From assembly GCF_027942865.1 (NCBI RefSeq), contig NC_134509.1:11620017-11684016 (forward strand): DNA of 64,000 nt, in the 5' to 3' direction. Origin of the DNA: Odontesthes bonariensis. Taxonomy: Eukaryota > Chordata > Actinopteri > Atheriniformes > Atherinopsidae. Positions 1-16,720 of this stretch are shown piece after piece (positions within the stretch are counted from its first letter, which is position 1; the number at the start of each line of letters is the position of its first letter). The position numbers and the translations under genes were made by a program. Below the pieces are notes generated by a model, which saw only the letters and a list, made by a program, of their open reading frames with translations, had not been told where the DNA came from and ran no database searches.

Positions 1-2359
1 CCTTTTTTTTTTTTTTACAAGACTGTAAAATGCATTTTTTCCATGTGTCGTTCTTTTTGGAATCAATAACAAACTACCGGGACCACTTTGCGGGGAAAGT
101 TGAAAGGGAACTGCAATGACTTTGTGATGACTGCCAGTAATCTGAATTTATCTGGGGAGATGGATAGCGGCTTGAATGAATTTTCCCCATTTACCAGTCC
201 AACCTGTAACTTAAACTCTTCACTTTGGCTTTTTTTCTTTTAGCTTTTGGACAATCTTGTGTGCCAAATTTTAACACACCCACTCTTTAAGGATGTAAGA
301 TATTCTCTTATAAGTTATTGTATGTATGGGAAGCTACTTATTAACTTCTAATTTTTGTTTCAAGATGGTCAAACATTTTGAGTGTGACCTTTTTTGTATT
401 CAGTTCTGTTGCCTTATAGCATTTCAAAGCACTGCATCGTGGAGTGACATCCTCTGATATGCGGTTTCACCTTCAACTTATTGAGGTTTGAGAACTTCTG
501 CGGCAAAGGAAATGTCCGATAGCACTTCTTTCTTTTCTCCTTGGTTCTGTGTTGCCTCCATCGCTGTATAAATGCTGACTTCTTGTTAGAGAATTCCCCT
601 CCTAACTAATCAGCAATATTTCATTCATACGTTTTTCTTTATTATCAGATCTGTATTTTCAGGACAATGTGTATAAATGACTGTTTATTAATCTTTGCCA
701 ACCTATGACTTGAATGTTTTCATGCTACATGTAAAAAAAGAGCTGGTTCATGTTCAGCTCAACAATTTTGGCAAACAGAAATTCAGCTTCTTTTGCTAGT
801 TTATTAGGGGAACTCTTCATGTGGCTTTGAGTACAAAGGAATTACACTCTCACTAAGTGCATCATCTCCTGACTGTTTTATTTCTGTTTCATCATAAGAC
901 TTGTATTAACTTATTCATTATTTAAGGAATAACGAGAAGAGTCGCACACAGCTTTGTGAAGCTGTTCTAATGGGAATCTTAACTGGAGCATGCTACATGC
1001 TAACGTTGTTCACCAACTCAGGTTTTTGTGTTTTCATGCTAATATTTGAATTGGTGTTGTTGCTCAAGGGGAAAAAAAAACAAAACAGGTTTTTACTGGT
1101 TTCTCGGGTGAGGTAAGCACGACTGATTTCAACCCAGTGAATCTCAGTCGAATTCGCAAACGTGATCCAAACAAAGACTGTACAATGGAGCCTCAAGATT
1201 GTGCCTAAAAGAACGTTGCTTTGTCATCTCCGTCCGATGTTACGCACGTCTGCTCACTGAGTGTGACGTAAGCTTAATGCTGGCCTTGGTTTTCTTTGTG
1301 CCAACGTAACCATCCTGAAGTCTTGATTAAATAGAGAAGTACATATTAGTAATGAAATATTTAAACGCAAACGGTTAATTAGTGTTAACGGGAAATTTAA
1401 TTTGGGACTCATCGAGGAACTTGTGGGCATGACATGTGCTCCCAAAAACTGCAAAGCACATGCCTACTGTTAAAGACAGAGTCATTCATTAGCAAGTCAT
1501 TAGGAATTTTATCTTCTGGGCCGCATGGATCCAAAGTGATCGCAAACTGAGTTCATACAAAGTTTCGTGATTTTTCACAACTTGTGTGCATTTCATTATT
1601 TATTGCTCGGTTCAAAACAAAACAAAATCTAGTGCTTTAAATTTCTCATAAATATTCTCTAATATACAACCTTTTTAATGTATCTCTTATAAATTCAAAC
1701 AAATCAAAACCACATGAAATTACACTGCATACCTCTGAAGTAAAAAAAAAAAAAAATCAATAACTTATAAAAGGTTTGGTTCACATAAACGTGGACATCG
1801 TCATCATTTACTCATCACACTGAAAGACACATAGTGCATGTAGTTGGTATTGTAGGTGTTTGGGCAGCACAAAGTATGGTGTACTCTTTCTCCCGAGTCT
1901 TTATAACCTATCAGCCATTGTCATCACACACAGCTAAATTGTGAATAAAACAAACAACAATAGTGGTAAAATCAAGTAGTCTAAATAAAGCTAAACATTT
2001 CAACAATCAGTACATTCCATCACACTGTTTTGGTGGACTACATGTAAAATAAGTGCTTTTCAACTCAAAGCATTTTAAATAATTATCGTAAAATGGGCAA
2101 ACGCTAGATTTGGGGGAATTCATGACCAATAATCAATCATCTTTACAAAAATGTAAACCATTAGTATGCCTCATACTAGTACAGTATATCTGACTGAATG
2201 TTCAGTGAGAGGCCGGACAGCATGACAGTGGGACATGGGTCATTTGTTTGGAGTATGAGGCTATAAATAGAGACTGATTGAAACTGGGAGCTGACCAACA
2301 GAGAGCCACTTGCTGACTACAGAACAGCTCAAACCTCTGAGGTGTGAGGTTTCTCATAA
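1..2359. other. Non-coding 3' flank of slc9b2, no gene recognised
   Basis: A+T-rich sequence without a convincing ORF or splice-bounded exon. The part nearest the slc9b2 stop is probably its 3' UTR. A minus-strand polyadenylation hexamer (AATAAA, read as tttatt on the plus strand) lies at 1599-1604, about 850 bases past the stop codon. Homopolymer A/T runs occur near 1 and 1741. The leftmost few hundred bases could be the 3' UTR of a plus-strand neighbour, but nothing identifies one. Confidence 0.5.
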
Positions 2360-2435
2360 AATGACACTTATTGTAAGTCGCTTTGGAAAAATGCGTCTGC
2401 AAAATGACCGTAATGTAATGTAATGACTCTTTCGC
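2360..2435 (+). repeat. SINE-type 3' tail in the slc9b2 3' UTR
   Basis: The sequence carries the fish SINE tail signature (gtaagtcgctttgg, then gcgtctgc, then aaatga) and ends in a short (taatg)n microsatellite. The tail type is recognised from memory as common to fish tRNA-derived SINEs mobilised by L2 LINEs. It runs antisense to slc9b2 and ends 12 bases beyond its stop codon. The 5' limit is unclear; 2200-2359 may also belong to it. Confidence 0.6.
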
Positions 2436-2447
2436 TGGATGCTGATG

Positions 2448-5400
2448 TCAGAGTGTACTCTCGTAGGTGATGGGTGTTTCACTGTCATCTTCACCTCCTG
2501 CAGCAGTTCCTATAAGAGATGGGGGGGGCACAAAGAAATAACAAAGGGGTGTGAGTCAGTAAAAACTGTTTAGACAGGGTTCAGATTCCTTAGTAAAATT
2601 CCTTGTACTACAGTACAACCACATTTATTTTATTTTTTTTAACTGTTCAGTGACAGGTGTGTGGCTACAAATGAGAAGGTAAACAGAAGCTATGCAAATC
2701 TGTGTTTGTGTGAACAAAGCTATCACAAAGGTGAAGTAAGTGAAGGACTGCAAGGGAAGGATAGTCACCACTGGAAGGCAGCTATGAAGCGAGGCTACAC
2801 AGGGCTGCTGAGCTGAGCTGAATGTTCGAGTGTTAGACTTTACCTACCTAAGAAAAACGCTGACAAATTGGGTTTGACTCGCTCACCACAGGCTGAGTTC
2901 TTTGGTTTCTGCAGCAGGCGAGGCCCACAGAGCCCTATAAGAAGAGCCCCAACGGGGGCTGTGAGGAGAATGGAAAGCACAGCCACAGTAAGCACGTCCA
3001 TGCCGTATTTCTGCAGCTGCATGTCACCCTTTGTTCGGGCCATGTCTAAAGCCGTAGAGCCTATTGCTGCCTGATGAAGACAAGAACAAAATCCTGATTT
3101 CTCTCCGTTTGCTGACAACTTTCAAGATAGAAGAATGCTTACTTAATACTTTCAATTTAGAACGCTTGCAGACTCGAAACATGTTTCCAGACAGCGGAGT
3201 CTGCAGACAAATACACTGGTGCTGACGTACCTGCACTGTTGCTTTGGGCATCCATGCCAGGGCTATGAAGACTTTTTCCTTCATGTTGAATCCCGCACAC
3301 AAGACACACACAAAGGTGAACAGCAATCTAACCAGCAGAGCAATGAGCAGAGAGGCTATACCCAGACCTGCAGAGAGAGTCATACAGATAACAGTCGCAC
3401 AGGGGACACCACAACACTGACTCTGCTACTGGGAGATATATCAACATCACAATATGAAGTAGAAAAGTAAAGTATGTGTGTTTCATGTTCATTTTGATCA
3501 CAGACAGGGTATATGTGAAGGCAAACTAATGTGGAAGTGAAAGAATAGGAGCACCAACACAGGCAGGGATTTTATTATTTGCAGGACAGGATGGATCGGT
3601 TCATCTCTTTTGACTTTTTTTTTTTTTGGCTGTGCAAATATATTTACATGCATTCATTCGGGAAAATTTGAATTTTTCACAGCGATAACACTGTGGTATT
3701 TTGAAGGCTTTGTTGTCTCACCAACTGAGTAGCCCTCCAACTCAGAGACTCGAATTTCGGCTCCTATCAGTCCGAACAGTAGAGGTTGAAACACGTCCCA
3801 CGCCCACCCCACCACTTCCTCCACACGTGCCTTCAGACAAACAGCGCACAGAAAATGTTAACCAAGTTTAAATACTACTGCACTAATGAGGCGCTTACTG
3901 TGCCACCTAGCAGACTGATAGTTGATATACTTTCCTGCAGAATCGAACATAATTGACCTCAAAGTTCGGCCGATTGCAAATACAGGCAGACGGCCATACA
4001 TACTTTATGAACTACGAAAATGGCTTGCATAGATTATCACCTTTTCTGTTCCCCAGCCGAGGCCAGCCAGGAATGCCAACACCAGGGTGCAGAGGCCTCC
4101 GGAGCCGGGAAAGCCTGCCACGCCACTGCCAAACACGGCAAAGACAGACAGGCCCAGCACCAAGAAGGAACGTTTCATCACTATGTGCCTCTATGAGAAA
4201 AAGTCAACACATTTCCATTAGGAGAAAATCAGTGACAGCAATACTCCAGTTGACAAGATTTCCAAATTGGCTTGAGCGTTCTAAAATCTTTTCGAGAGGC
4301 TTCTTTACAGCTCTTAAGAGTGAAAGGCTGTGAACATGAAACAGGTGCCGCTGAAACTGTACAGTCATTCTAAAAAAGAAAAGGTGACTAGGCATCAGTA
4401 AAGCGAACTTATACGTCAAGGTAGCGCTGCGTGAGACCGCATACCTGGTCAACGCTGGGGAAGTACTGAATGACGAAGCCGAGGACAATCCCAGCGACCA
4501 TCCCTCCGGCCACCTCCAGCACACCTCGCAGGAGATTGAACCAAGTGGAGCCTAGAACCATGAATATGGCAAATATATCAAACACCGAAACAGTGACTTA
4601 CTGAATGTCCCAATTGCATTAGGTTGCAGGTTTATTTGTTTCTACAACAAATGCGTTTCGTACAACAACCCAAGAAGAAATGCAGCCTTTATTACATCAG
4701 CTCAGTTGAGTTTAAACTGCTCCAGGAAGGCTTTTTCTGAGGTTCTTTTGCCATCTGTGTTGGAGTGTAGGTTAAACATTTAAAAAAAAATTAACAATAG
4801 CAACCCTCAATAGACCAAATAGATACCCCCCCCCCCCCCCCTCAAAAGAAAAACACAGTAGGGCTGGTTCCTCTTTTTAAGACTTATTTTATGTTTTAAC
4901 CATGAGGCAATACTCTGCCATGTTAAAATGATTACAATTCTGCACACTTCCACCCTCTGCTGAGCTCCTGACAAACTACAGACAGTGTTTATTTTTGTTC
5001 CTGTGTCTCCCCTGGAGATATGCTGGTATTGCATTTCAAAAAGCATAACATTGAATCTTTTCACCCCGTGCACACAGAGTACCTGTGGCGAAGGCCATGC
5101 CCAAGCATGTGGTGAACCCTGTGATGGCAAGAATATCGTCAAAGCTGCCTGCAGCCATCAGCAGGGTGGGGATGCCCTGCTCCACTCCGTATCCATCTTT
5201 CTGCAGCAGCAGCATGGAGGGAACCACCACTGCTGGAGACACAGCGCCCAGAACAAAGCTAAAACAGGGACAAGAGGGATTGTTTGCTTTATTTTTCTAA
5301 CTCATTCAAAGATGTACGAAATCTGAAATGTCCTGACTACACTTAGCAACACACAAAAGACAAAGAAATATAGAAATATATAATTTGATGTATTATAATA

Positions 5401-8080
5401 TACAACACATTATCTTTATATATTCAACCATGCCTCAAAAAAAACATTTGATCAAGGTCTGCTGTGAATCTCAAAACAGAATTAAGAGTAATTTACGGAA
5501 AATATTGGCTTCGTATTTGCGGTCCCCAGCCGCAATTAATCCTCCACTTTAAACCTGTTAAGAAGGGGAACAGTCCATTAGTGATTACAAAGGATTCCAG
5601 GTTCCTTTGCAACCAGTGACGGACAACTTAAATAGACACTTGAGCAGAGACAGAAAGTTAGTAGTGTCGTATTTACCCAAGGATGAAGCCCCACACCCAA
5701 GGCAAGCCCATTAGGAAGTGAGAGATCAGAGCTGTGATGGAGGCCTCTATCAAACAGGGCCCGGCTGCCACACGTAAGCACACAGATTTGAGCTTGCTCA
5801 GGGCCTGACAGGAAAAACATACACAGTTTAAAGACCTAACAGTAACAAAGCAAACTGTGTGCAATGATGTGAAGAGTATTAACGAGCATGGTGACGATTA
5901 GCAGTAGCGATGAGCTGAGTCACTGTGTAAAATAGTTCAAAAAGACTTGATAACTTTGCAGTTAGCCGAATTAAAAAAAAACTAAAAATTAATAATAATC
6001 AATCACTCAATCAATCAATCAATCAGTATAATGGTACCTTGGGATCCAACCCCAGACCAGCTCTGGCCAGGATGACTGCCAGAGCAATGTTCCTCAGTGA
6101 AGACGACCACTTGAAGTCAATGTACACGCCGTCTGTTACAACTGGGATGTTCCTCAGCAGGAAGCCCATCAGCAGCATGCCTGCAGCACAGCAGAGAGGT
6201 GGGAAAGAGGAAAGGTGATCCTTTCCACCACGGAGTGCTGTTTATTCTGTGGAGCTGTGTCTCACGGATCTACCGGCCAAGCTACAGCTCATCTTTGCTT
6301 TTTGAACATACTGTGTGGAAACTGGACATTGTGACTCAGTTTTCTAACAGTGTAACACTAATCATTTCAATTTCAACGGTACATACTTGCCCCAAAGTTT
6401 CACAATCAATCTCACCCATTTCGGCCGAGAAACGTTCAACATCAAACGGTTTATGAAGAGCAATCAAGTGGGGATAAACAAACCATTTCGATTGTGTTGC
6501 GCGTTTACGATCGCGGAAGTACAGAAAAACAAAGGTTATAAACCACACCAGGAGAAAGTCAATGCAAAGCGTGCGTTTTTCATTTTTATGACATACAAAT
6601 CCAAAATCAAAATGAATAAGGTATTTTTCTATTCTATACTATTATATCCATACAGAGAGATATTTCAAAAGAGAGAAATGATCTGAACTCGTAAACAAAT
6701 GCTGTATTTCAAGGACACGACAAAGAGTTTGGGACAAAAATGTGTCGACTAAGGAAACTGCTAAAATAATAGCAGTGCATACACATTAAATATGCATCTG
6801 ATCAGTGTGGTCAATTATTCCAAACTGATTAGTGGTGCAAAATAACCCCGAAACCTTGTGATAAATAGCAGGACGTGAGTTTACAAGCCAACAAGACCGT
6901 CATCAGGTAAGCTGACAATAAAACAACTCGTAGCTTAACACAACAGCGGGAAATACAGACACCGTTTTTTTTGTTTAGTGCTTGAACAGAAATATAATAA
7001 CTAATAAATAAATAATAAAGTCAATTAGGCAGCTTTTGAGTCAATTTGCCCAAGGGTAATATAACCAGTCTGGCACCCGAGTACTAAACAGGAACCAGAG
7101 TGTGTGTATACATATAAAATAAAAGCCTAGAAGGACATACGAATGTCAAAATAAAGCAGCATTTTTTTTTCCTGCCTCACCGAGAAGTGGAGGGAATGGT
7201 GGAAGTTTGGGGAGCTGGATGAGAGCGACCAATTTGCCACCAAGGAGTGCACAGAGGAAGAGCACTGTGATACCAAACAGGTTCCCTCCTGGAAGACATT
7301 CCTTCTCTGTAATAGACCAAACCACTCCGAAGAGCACAGCTGCCAACAAAACTGGAGAGGAAAGGTGAGACAGACGAAGAGTCATCATCACAAAAACAGT
7401 GACATGCAACAAACACCCCAGGCAGAAAAATCAACGAGCCCACAAAATAGATCTCCTTCCTTACTTTTGGTAATGAGAGAGGCGAGGAGGCCTCTTGGTG
7501 GACACGGGCAAAATCTGCGGAGTAAAGGGCAACAGACCACCGGCGGGTCCGTATTGGTGCCAGCATCCACCAGGGGGTTGCGAGGTATGAAATAGGTGGT
7601 CTCTTCTGTTATGTTTGGAGTGGAGCAGCGCCTCACAACCACCTGGATCTGGTTCACATTCAGGTGCTTTAAAGGGCAAATCGAAACATGGCAAAGAGTT
7701 GGTCTGTGATTAATAAGGTCAAAACAGTAGAGAAGCCACGTGACTACAATGAAATCATTCAAATGCAGCTCAAAGTGTTCAGTTTTTCTGATTCTATACA
7801 AATGGAATGCAATTTGAGAAACTGTTTTTCTTAACAAAAAGCAATATTTGTCTTCAGGTTTAAGTACCAAAGTAAACTCAATAAGAAATAACTATGCACA
7901 GTACTCTACCTCCACATGGTTTGCTGTAGGTAAAGTAATTCTCTCCAGCATTGGGCTGGGTGCTGGGCTGGGTGCTGGGCTGGGTGCTGGGCTGGGCGCT
8001 GGGCTGGGTGCAGGGTCTGGCGCTGAACTGGGTGCAGGGTTCTGCTCCAATGTGGCAGGTTTTTGCAGAGTGTCCTCCAT
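2448..8080 (-). CDS. slc9b2: slc9b2: mitochondrial/plasma-membrane-type Na+/H+ antiporter NHA2, complete coding region
   Basis: Electroneutral cation/proton antiporter of the CPA2 family (NHA2). Coding exons, 5' to 3': 8080-7910, 7666-7465, 7351-7181, 6180-6038, 5804-5677, 5258-5083, 4551-4445, 4190-4041, 3830-3722, 3367-3231, 3070-2887, 2509-2448. All junctions are GT-AG with matching phases and the lengths sum to 1740 nt (579 aa plus stop); recalled human SLC9B2 is 537 aa. The ATG has a GCCATGG context and an in-frame TGA sits upstream at 8111-8113. The ion-binding pair is kept in GSFDDILAITGF (Asp312-Asp313). Other family blocks include WSITEKECLPGGNLFG, FKWSSSLRNIALA, AGFPGSGGLCTLV and KYGMDVLTVA. 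Many hydrophobic helices fit a 13-14-TM exchanger. The last exon encodes an acidic 20-residue tail ending in ESTL. The N-terminal tail is extended by a PAPS repeat. The paralogue slc9b1 is the alternative name; the overall match favours slc9b2. Confidence 0.95.
5998..6024. repeat. (AATC)n microsatellite beside an slc9b2 splice donor
   Basis: Tetranucleotide run, mostly perfect, ending about 12 bases downstream of the exon-4 donor (GT at 6037-6036 on the minus strand), so it lies in the start of the intron. Confidence 0.8.
7952..8039 (-). repeat. 12-bp coding minisatellite giving (PAPS)n in SLC9B2
   Basis: Tandem 12-bp units on the minus strand encode Pro-Ala-Pro-Ser. Five contiguous PAPS units occupy residues 23-42, with degenerate units before them (residues 15-22). 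The units are nearly identical, which implies recent slippage. The region lies in the cytosolic N-terminal tail before the first membrane helix and should be disordered. On the plus strand the same bases read as an open (Gly-Ala-Gly-Leu)n frame, which is only a shadow. Confidence 0.85.
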
Positions 8081-8278
8081 GGCAGTAAGGCTACAGTATT
8101 TCTGTTCCACTCACTTCTCTATAACCGCAGATAAAGCTGAGGGGTGGGGCTGGCCATTGATGGACTGTTCCTTCCCTCCTCCCTCTGATTGTCCAGCTCC
8201 AATCTCAGAGTCCTTTTCATAAAACACATTTTATCAGAAGTAAAACAAACAATTGATACCGGAGAACAGCCGCAGGTG

Positions 8279-8899
8279 CAGTGTTGTATAAAGTACTGAA
8301 ATCTCACACTCAAGTAAAAGTATAGGTACCCCTCCAAAATATGACTTTGGTAAAACTCCAAGTCACTGACTGAAATGTTACTTGAGTTAAAGTCTTAAAA
8401 GTATCCGAAACGTCTTGTACTTAAGTATGAGAATTACTGTAAAAATAGATGTACTTAAGTAATGTAATGAAAAGTACAAGTAAAAAGTAAACAAGGCAGT
8501 TTGAATGACATTTTCTATATTTTGGTAAACTTTGAAGATCAAATACACTTAAAATCTACACACAACCAAGTGCAGGCAAAATTTAGACCAGGTTTAGACA
8601 GAAAATACAAACTTTGTGAACCTTTAAGTTTTTCTTCTTCAAGTAAGGTCAGTGCTGAAGATGACGCGTATATTACACCATTAAGAAACAAATTAAACAA
8701 AAGAGGCTGCTACTGTTATTGCAATCATTATAAACAAAATTTAAAGAAAAAAATAGGAGAAAACTGAAGCTTATCTGGCATCAGAAGAGGAAGACTTTTT
8801 TTGTAAAACCGAAAACCTAAAAGAGGGGAGTTTCTGTAAGATAGAATTTCCACGTCTTTGGGCAGGCATAACATGCATGGGGTCAAAACACTGTTGCGT

Positions 8900-8935
<36 letters not shown>

Positions 8936-9121
8936 GTAACGAGTAACTAAACCGAACAATGAAAATGTATTGGAGTAAAAGTATGCAATTAAATTCGGAA
9001 ATATAGTGAAGTAAAAGTAAAAGTTGTCAAAAAATTTTAAACTCGAGGAAAGTACAAAGTATTCCAAAATATACTGAAGTACAGTAGTGAAGTATTTTTA
9101 CTTTGCTACTATACAACACTG
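8279..9121. mobile_element. hAT-type non-autonomous DNA transposon with perfect 8-bp TSD
   Basis: The 843-bp element lies in slc9b2 intron 1. Its ends are inverted: CAGTGTTGTATA at the left and TATACAACACTG at the right. It is flanked by identical copies of CGCAGGTG at 8271-8278 and 9122-9129. An 8-bp TSD and CA..TG ends are typical of the hAT superfamily. The interior has repeated 'aagtaaaagta'-type motifs and no transposase ORF. A CT microsatellite lies inside. Confidence 0.85.
8904..8931. repeat. (CT)n microsatellite
   Basis: Uninterrupted CT dinucleotide run inside the hAT-type element, bounded by T runs. Confidence 0.95.
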
Positions 9122-10084
9122 CGCAGGTGTGGAAATTGACACCGTGTGAAGGGTCCCGTTAAATCTCACAAACAGATCTTATAATCAGGCTATTAACCCA
9201 AGTTCTCTGCTTAAAGACAGCTTTGTGTTACTCGCACTTACTCGACCTTTTTTGAGCTGTTATACTGCAACTACACAGTTCAGACGCATGTAAGGCAGAG
9301 GAGACTGTAAAATCATCACATCCCTGACAGACTACTTGCAGTATGATAGTCTTATTTTGATACGAGATACATTTATGAGTACTGACCAGTAACATAATCA
9401 ATATATTTTCACCTATAAAGATCAGAATGTATCGTGAATTTTAATGTAAAAAAACCTTAATAGTTGGGGCATTTGTAGCATAAACAAAATTCATACACAA
9501 TATATATATACATTTATAAATATAAATGTATATGGAGCCTATCCAAGCTGTCATTGGGTGAGAAGCAGGATACACCTTGGACAGTTTGCCAGTACCATAA
9601 CAGGTCCACACAGAGACAAACAACCATGCACCCCCCCAAGGCCAAAGACATAGTATAGTGTTTCTGCAGGCAAGCAGAGATCCTTACTGAGCATGTGCAG
9701 AATCGGACCTTGGACCCAACTTTTGGCCATCCTTAATTTATTAGTAACCAATAAACTGGTGTTCATTTCACGACAAATAACAATAGTTGCTGGTTATCTT
9801 GCAGGTGTTGCTTAATAATACCAAATATTAATCAGTAAATAAACTACGTTGTGGTAATATTGATAACTGAAATCTAACTGAATCCCAAAGTAAATCCACA
9901 AGCTTCCCAGCAGAATAATAAAGAACATTTAATATTGTAGTGCTTGATAGATCTTTGGTAACTTAGCAAATGAAGAACACAAATTACCTGAGCAAAGAAT
10001 TTTAACGTACGACTTTCATCTGAAAGGGCATTTTTTTACATTGTGAAACGGGTGGATTGCTTCAAACCTGTCAGATACTACAGG

Positions 10085-10499
10085 CCGTGATGTGTGACGA
10101 CTCGAGGTGTTGGAAACTTTAACGAGTTTGTTGAAACTACACGACACCCGTCTGAACCCTATAGCCCACATTTGTTTATGACCAGAGTCCAGACTAAACA
10201 TGGAGAAGCAGCATTTAGCTGTTATGCTGCAAACAAGTGGAACAAATTGCCAGTGGAAATTAAACTTTCACCAAATGTAGACATTTTTAAATCCAGGTTA
10301 AAGACATTTCTGGTCTTGTGTCTATGCATGAAATATCTTTTAACTTATCTAGACTGTTGCTTGTTTTTAAATTCATTTAAATGATTTTATTTGTTTCTCT
10401 TTATATTTTTTATGTATTTTTAATGCTTTTATTTTATGTAAAGCACTTTGAATTGTTTGTACATGAAATGTGCTATATAAATACATTTGATTTGATTTT
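10085..10499 (+). mobile_element. L2-type LINE, 5'-truncated 3' end
   Basis: Encodes the C-terminal LINE signature RVQTKHGEAAFSCYAANKWN, then IFKSRLKTFL. A LINE 3' tail follows, containing 'aagcactttgaattg' and 'gctatataaata' and ending in short ATTTG-type repeats. It matches the tail of the longer L2-like element at 44.5-48.4 kb. No promoter, endonuclease or reverse transcriptase remains. It sits in slc9b2 intron 1. Confidence 0.8.
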
Positions 10500-11529
10500 A
10501 TGGCCAGTTAACGTTTACAGGGTTTTCGCTGACTTTAACACACTAACACACTTTTAGCTCGAGCACTTCTAAAATAAAAAATAACTGTTATGACTAACTT
10601 ATGAATGGGACAATACGAGTCTAAAGTATGTGCCCAACTCAAATGCTTTAACTCTAGCCATATCCCACTAATACAGGCTAAACTAAAGCTACTACGATGT
10701 TTTGATAGCTACATAAGGCGACAGACGCTTGTTAATCCAATTGCGAATTGACCGCCCTAATCAACGCTGACAGCTCGACCATCTGGCGCATCTTAGCTGT
10801 TACTTCAAGTAGGTTACTGAGTGCCATTGAAAGAAGGTTAGTTAGGTAGCAACAGCCACCGACTTTGTCTTGGTAGCCGTCCAGTTGACATATGCGGAGA
10901 TGTGGTTATAACATGCACGCTCACTGAGGTAGCTTACACACGTGTTTTACCAGGCAACAGGAACCTTAGCAACACAACCAGAATTGCACTCGGTCAACGC
11001 CTAGAGATACACCACATCAGTCAATCCATTATCGGACATACGCATAATGTCTCGCGAGCAGCAGCTGTCATGATGTTTATGGTAAAATAGCTGACTAACA
11101 TCGGAACTGTCGCCTGCCTGCCCAACATTTTTCAAACTAATACGAACTGAATGACGACACTGAAATGTCCCAACGCGCTTTCCTTCTCTCGAGCTGATTG
11201 GAGACTTGTGTCGCGAAAGCTACACGTTAACGTCACAAGTATGTAGCGCCAACATGTAACAACAGCCACGAAACTGACAGAGCGGTCAGCTAAGGTCAGA
11301 CTTCAGTGAGTAAAAGCGGAGCTAGACAGAATGTAACTTCCATATTACATTACAGCACATGGATAGATGGTTCTTGTCCGATATTGGATGTATCCTCGGT
11401 AGCTAGCCGATCCCGTGTGATTGACTGTAGGTCAACCCTTGGTACAGTTCAAAAACACGGAAGCTATGTACAGAGACCCTTCCGACGGGACTCTCGAATT
11501 ACACATATAACAGAGGAAAAACAGCTCAC

Positions 11530-11620
11530 CTCGTATTGAAAACACTACCACCGTTTGTAAAGTGCCAGTGATAGCGTGTCTGGTACTCCTATGGCACATA
11601 CACCACCTGGGAAATGGGAA
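11530..11620 (-). promoter_or_regulatory. slc9b2: Probable slc9b2 first (non-coding) exon and promoter area
   Basis: A strong minus-strand donor, CGAG followed by GTGAGC, lies at 11530/11529. A matching acceptor (TTATAG) lies at 8120-8119, just upstream of the coding start. Splicing them would give a 5' UTR joined 38 nt before the ATG. The region lies in the short interval between slc9b2 and bdh2. No TATA box or clear GC box is visible, so the transcription start is not placed. This is inferred from splice signals and position only. Confidence 0.4.
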
Positions 11621-11876
11621 TGAGGCGGATTAGTGATGAACACGCCAAGTATGTAGCGCGCACACAGTTAGCTGTTCGGGGGTTGAGTTGGGGGTACCAA
11701 CTAAATGTTGATTATGTGTAAAGAAAGAGAGATGATAGACATAGAAATGCATAAAATACCTATTCAGAAAAACATAAAAATCTCAATTGTATTTTTTTTT
11801 TCTTCCTTATGACACTTTTCATTATTATGCTCTGTAAAATCCAAGCAGATTGTTATTTGTATTAGGAAAGAATGTC

Positions 11877-11929
11877 TTTATTGTAAAAGTGCCAATGACA
11901 ATACATTTTTGTGTTGCAGACAATTTATT
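11877..11929 (-). terminator. bdh2: bdh2 polyadenylation signals
   Basis: Two AATAAA hexamers on the minus strand at 11929-11924 and 11882-11877 lie about 190 and 237 nt beyond the bdh2 stop codon, which suits a short 3' UTR. Confidence 0.6.
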
Positions 11930-12118
11930 ACACAAGTTCAGCCAACATCTGGCACCTTTAAACGTGACAAAACATTTGCAGCAATTCCAACCCCCCCCTC
12001 CGAAAATGCAAAAATCATATGCAAAATTTTAAACATAATCATGAAATCATGCACACTCCTTTTTGAATTAGTTTTCTCTTCTATGCTGTGCTGTCATGAT
12101 GAGCTTCTCACAGGTTCT

Positions 12119-16720
<4,602 letters not shown>

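Noticed and set aside
8081-8110. Upstream extension of SLC9B2 by ten residues
   Set aside because: It would start at GTG directly after an in-frame TGA; the ATG at 8080 with GCCATGG context is the credible start.
7848-8222. Plus-strand ORF with Gly-Ala-Gly-Leu repeats
   Set aside because: It is the antisense reading of the PAPS-coding minisatellite in slc9b2 exon 1; no splice or start support.
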